Origin: Angiostrongylus vasorum
Lineage: Eukaryota; Nematoda; Chromadorea; Rhabditida; Metastrongylidae
DNA: 64,000 nucleotides
Direction: 5' to 3'
Assembly: GCA_018806985.1 (NCBI GenBank)
Contig: JADANN010000145.1
Span: 62,001-126,000, forward strand
The position numbers were made by a program, and so were the translations under genes. The notes below the pieces were generated by a model that was not told where the DNA came from, did not search any database, and saw only the letters and a list, made by a program, of their open reading frames with translations. Shown here in pieces: positions 60,005 to 64,000 of the stretch. Within the stretch, counting starts at the first letter, position 1; each line of letters begins with the position of its first letter.

Positions 60005-60125
60005 ATTATCTGGCTTTACATTTTGTGCGGATCCAAGCACTTCTTCCATTCATTCTGATGTTTGTAATCATTATGGAAGTGGTCATAGTGGCATGTGGCT
60101 TCGGCTGTTGTCTGGGAGAACGACG
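60005..60125 (-). repeat. SINE-B fragment
   Basis: GCGGATCCAAGCACTTCTTC and TTCGGCTGTTGTCTGG are reverse-complement SINE-B body pieces immediately 5' of the LINE. Confidence 0.45.
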
Positions 60126-60491
60126 GTTGATTTTACTGTCAGTAAAGGTGGTTCACGCATGCTGAGAAAAAATCTTCTCATCTTCTTAGTGGTTTGTTCA
60201 TCTGTTTATATGACAAAGATCCTTCTGTACCGATTTTTTTTAAAATAGTCCTGAAGACTGCCCTTCGGAAGCACTTTGTTATTTCCTTCACAAACATAAA
60301 CAGCTTGCCTTTGGTAAAGAGCAGTTTGATCTGGATACTTTCAGAGACTTTCAGACTGCTGCTTTCTCGTTATAGTTGGATATTGCATTAGAAAGCATGG
60401 ATTTGTTGCATACAGCTTATTTTTTTTGTTTCGCTAAAATCTGTTAAAATCTCAGGGTCAATGAAAGCTGCCTGGTTCATGAAGAACTAAG

Positions 60492-61210
60492 GTGACGATC
60501 TGTATCTACAATGCACGTACACTTGCATCCGACTCCTCGATAGAAGACTTGTTCATGCAAGCAAAAAGGATTAGGTACGACGTCGTCGGCCTGGCCGAGA
60601 CGAGAAGACGCCACCTTTTCAACGCCGTCTATGACACCGGTGAAGAACTGTTCCTCGGAACATGCGAGAGTAGAGGAGTCGGCGGCGTCGGCGTTCTCGT
60701 CAACACGAGTTTGTCCATGAACATCGATTCATTCGAACAACTTACAACCCGAATCGGACGTTTACCTTTAAAAGAGATGTGGATCAATACTGGCTTTGAC
60801 AATTTTCGTCGTTTACGCGCCGACATGAAACTATGACGAAGAGGAAGTCGAAGCGTTCAATGCGGACATGGACAAATTCTACAGAGCAGACCATACATTC
60901 TTCAAGGTCATAATTTGTGATTCTAATGCTAAGATTGGACCAAGAATAACGTTTGAAGAACGTCACATTGGAACTCACGGATTAGAATGGAACGAAGAAG
61001 GTGAGCGGTTGTCCGAGTTTATCCCGACGACCAAGACCAACCATCGTAACTCACAATTCCAAAGCGCCACCCTCAACGCTGGATGTGGGAGTCTCCCAAT
61101 GAAGAGTACCGTAACGAAATAGACCACATCATAGTAAATAGAAGGTTTTGCCTAACCGATGTTGCCGTTATTCCAAAATTTTACACGGGATCAGACCATC
61201 GCCTCCCTTG
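60492..61210 (+). pseudogene. LINE endonuclease domain, frameshifted
   Basis: The first frame (60492..60836) reads [31 protein letters not shown] and [20 protein letters not shown], covering the N-terminal EEP endonuclease with the E of AETR. After a shift, 60868..61122 has DSNAKIG, where the family has DFNAKIG, then HIGTHGLEWNEEGERLSEF. A further frame carries DHIIVN (about 61120) and GSDHR (about 61190), the C-terminal catalytic His motif. The shifts prevent a full product. Confidence 0.85.
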
Positions 61211-61562
61211 AGCAAGATTCCATTCCTCGTGGAAAGGAGAAAAAGCCGCTAAATTCAAAAAATGAATTCCCAGAGCCACCATAAACCGGGTCTTATTCAA
61301 CTCACTAGTCGGCTGTAGAGAAGATGCCGTTATCGATAACACCGACGAAGAATACGATCGGCTCATTAAACATCTTCACGTTAGCGCTATGAAAGCTGAG
61401 AGTTCGAAAATCACCAAGAGACTTCCGTCTCCCGAAACGCTCGAAGTGATACGCCAGAGTGGAATCGTACGAGTTGTAGGCAACCCCGAACTGACGTCTG
61501 AACGTGCAAAACAGTGAAGGCAGGCATTAAGAGAAGATCTTAAAAAGAGAAGAGCAGCAATT

Positions 61563-62830
61563 ATGCTTAAAGCTGCAGAGGCTGGGAAAAGCATTCGCAA
61601 ACCCCACAGAGGCTTCGCCAATTACAGAACCACGATGATTGCACTCCGACGCCCAGACGGAACAGTTACAGTGTCCAGAAAGGCAACTGAGAAAATCACT
61701 CACAAATACTACGCAGTTCACTTCAATAGCCACGTCCTCCTTTGCTTATGTGAAATAAAGGATAATGGATATGTTGTACCACCTGTTCTCCCTTCCGAAA
61801 TCCGATATGCCATTTTGTCGGTGAAAAATCGAACAGCACCAGGTCCGGACAGGATAAGATCAGAACACCCCAAGAACCTTCCACCAGTCCTCGCAAACAC
61901 ACTGGCTCGGCTCTTCACACGTTACCTGGCTGAATGCAAAGTCCCTACTCAATGGAAGACCAGCAAGACCGTGCAAATCAAATGTTTAAGAAAGGTAACC
62001 TCCACGATATCGGCAACTATCGCCCAATCTGCTTGCTGTCTGTCGTCTACAAACTTTCACTCGAGTCATTTGACAGAACACTGGACGAAGGACAACCATT
62101 TGAGCAAGCAGGGATTTCGAAAAGGATTTACTACGATGGACCACATACACATGATAACAAAGTTCACTGTAATATCGCGAGAGTACAAAAGTCTCTGTCT
62201 CACTTTCATCGAATTAAAGAAGACCTTTGAGCCAGTTGAGATAGAAGCAATCAAGGAAGCCCTTGATAATCAAGAAGTACCTGCTCAGTACATAAAGATT
62301 CTTCGTGAGCTGTGCAAAAATTTCACAGCCAAGATATCACCATTCTACAACGACGTCAAAAGATGAGTTGAGCAAGGGATACCATCTCACCAAAATTATT
62401 TAGCGCCACACTCGAGAACGCCGTGCGAACATTGGAGTGGGATAACACGAGATTGAAAACCGATGGTCGGCAATTACATAGCCAAGCGGAACGAATGCCT
62501 ACCGATTTTGATAAACCTTGTGGAAAGATTGGTCTTCGACTAAATCCCACAAAAACGATGTTCATGAGGAACGGATTGGTTTCGTATGTCCCATTCACGC
62601 TCAACGGAACGAATATGCTCCAGTTATGTCTATCTAGGTCGGGAAATCAATGTGATGAACGACTTAACTCCAGAGGTGAGCAGAAGGAAGCGAGCTGTTT
62701 GCGGAGCTTTCAAGAGCATCGAGGACGTAGTGAAGAGAACAAAGTACACCCGCCTACGTGCCCACCTTTTCGACTAAACGGCACTTTCTGCCTTAACGTA
62801 TGCTTCAGAAACCTGATCGCTGCGTAAGCA
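61563..62830 (+). pseudogene. LINE reverse transcriptase domain, frameshifted and lacking FADD
   Basis: Open frame 61563..62366 contains LRRPDGTVTVSRKATEKIT, KNRTAPGPDRIRSEH and LARLFTRYLAECKVPTQWKT. The NYRPICLLSVVYKL block is in another frame (61934..62230). LTFIELKKTFEPVE replaces the usual IDLKKAFD, so the first catalytic Asp reads Glu. From 62423 the text runs DGRQLHSQAERMPTDFDKPC: the stretch that should hold LRFADDIVLI is gone, an apparent in-frame loss of roughly 10-18 residues. GLRLNPTKTMFMRNGLV follows normally. Confidence 0.85.
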
Positions 62831-62876
62831 GGATGAAAGAACATTCAGCTTTACTGAACGCGCAGTCGAAAGGACA

Positions 62877-63320
62877 ATGCTAGGTGTATCCCGTGTCATA
62901 CAAGTAAGAGAAGGTATCCGAATCTCCAACCTGCGTCAACGATCAAAAATCAAAATTACCGTTCTGTGCGCCAAAGAGTCGAAGATAAGGTGGGCCGGAC
63001 ACGTAATGCGTATGAATGACAACCGGTGGACAAGAGCCGTTAGTGACTGGATTCCTCGGGATTTTAAACACACTGCAGGAAGACCACCGACTCGATGGTT
63101 AGAGTTCTTCACGAAGAGCCTAGAAGAAAGATATGATGTTCGAAGTGTCCCTAGAGCGGGCAGAACCCACTGGGCTACTCTTGCACGCGACAGGGGAAAA
63201 AATGGACGATTTACTGGCGCCCGCTTGAGTCACTCGACAATCATCAGAGCTACAGGAGATGCAGGGGACACAGGTGATGGAAGGACTTGCATATTCAAAC
63301 GCTTTTCATCGAAATTATAA
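62877..63320 (+). pseudogene. LINE C-terminal tail
   Basis: Reads MLGVSRVIQVREGIRISNLR, RWAGHVMRMNDNRWTRAVSD, WIPRD and GRPPTRWLEFFTKSLEERYD, the conserved tail of this RTE-type family. Open to 63320. The RT region upstream is out of frame with it. Confidence 0.82.
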
Positions 63321-63324
63321 AATT

Positions 63325-64000
63325 TGCTATAGAGAAAGCACAGATTTGTGCCACATTTCCTTCTTCCCGGTATTTTCGATTGTTATCCTGGTATCACATC
63401 TCAAAACCAGGTAGGGAACCGTTTATACAACAATAATAACACAACAACAGCGAAGTGGAGATGGCAATGAGCAATAGCAATTTTAAAATACCTTATGCGA
63501 TAGCATTATAGTGATATGAAAGAGGAATAATGGCGGTAAACATTGTTAACCAAGTAGTATGGTTGCCCAGAAGTGGGATATGATGTTGTTATACACCCAT
63601 AGATCAGCATCGGATCTGTAGGTGGGCGGAACAGCATATGGGATGGCTAAACTTTGCTTAGGATCATTAAATTGGCAAATAGAGCGCAATAATCAAGAAG
63701 GAAAGGTGTAGATATAACAAGCAGATGGCAGTGTGCTAGTCCGAGAAGGTAACTTGTAAAATATGCTACGAAATAGCGGAGTAGCCATAAAGTGCTACTT
63801 GTGACAACGGTTGGTTTATGGCAGGAAGGATCAGAATGCGCATAGTAACCGTTCGGTGGTATAATTGCTATGTTGAGCCATCATTTTGCATCGCGTGACT
63901 TCTTCCTCGGCACAAGAGCTTTGCTTTGTATTGACTAGAACGAGGATTATTTATTGCCTTAAACAAATTTCCCTAAAAAGATAAGAAAACAAATGAACTT
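63325..64000. other. Flank 3' of the LINE
   Basis: No open frame over 60 codons, no recognised repeat and no poly(A) or short tandem tail typical of a fresh LINE insertion. Confidence 0.45.

Larger units (their letters stand above)
60480..63320 (+). mobile_element. Inactivated RTE-like non-LTR retrotransposon (LINE)
   Basis: A near-full-length copy with an apurinic-type endonuclease (from 60492), a reverse transcriptase (from about 61563) and a C-terminal tail ending about 63.3 kb. Order and motifs match the nematode RTE-type LINEs that are common in strongylids. Several frameshifts break the frame, and the RT catalytic FADD box is missing. It is a fossil copy and cannot move itself. Confidence 0.88.

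Noticed and set aside
1..64000. CRISPR arrays, bacterial operons or prophage
   Set aside because: No regularly spaced direct repeats. Genes are intron-split and the repeats are eukaryotic SINE, LINE and MITE types.

Overview
This window looks like nematode nuclear DNA, most likely from a strongylid (hookworm-like) worm; the organism is an inference. It is AT-rich. Genes are split into many short exons with TTTCAG/TTTTAG-type acceptors and GTAAGT/GTGAGT-type donors. Two gene starts sit directly behind splice-acceptor-like sequences, as expected for spliced-leader trans-splicing. tRNA-derived SINEs, short hairpin elements and a decayed RTE-like LINE are scattered throughout.

Region 1 (about 0.97-28.5 kb, minus strand) holds one large gene for a secreted alpha-2-macroglobulin/complement-like protein (TEP/CD109/A2M superfamily). 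By joining acceptor, donor and reading phase by eye I recovered 32 exons that stay in frame from a signal peptide to a stop codon, about 1,483 residues. Family landmarks appear in the expected order: the DKPIYSAGET strand, the MG-domain series, the KVCADLG segment, an alpha/alpha-toroid ending in LEDGSFENALDTYFASRAL, and a receptor-binding-like C-terminus. The thioester motif GCGEQ is not present in the reconstruction. Its introns carry many transposon insertions.

Region 2 (28.5-41.2 kb) is intergenic and repeat-rich: SINE families A and B, a MITE-like hairpin family, a dispersed repeat of about 350 bp (repeat D), and LINE fragments.

Region 3 (41.2-53 kb) holds a divergent pair. On the minus strand (41.19-46.16 kb) is a small gene with charged, helical sequence that I cannot name. 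On the plus strand (47.8-52.9 kb) is a Pumilio/FBF-family (PUF) RNA-binding gene whose repeats are well conserved, but whose straightforward reading is broken by an in-frame TAG plus a one-base shift at one intron. A further plus-strand open exon at 46.8-47.1 kb is unassigned.

Region 4 (53-64 kb) is mostly mobile-element debris: a mariner-like relic (54.2-54.8 kb), SINEs with recognisable Pol III boxes, one isolated minus-strand exon (57.6-57.8 kb), and an inactivated RTE-like LINE (60.5-63.3 kb) that has lost its catalytic FADD box.

The genes do not form an operon or pathway. Exon boundaries come from reading splice signals and phase, without transcript data.
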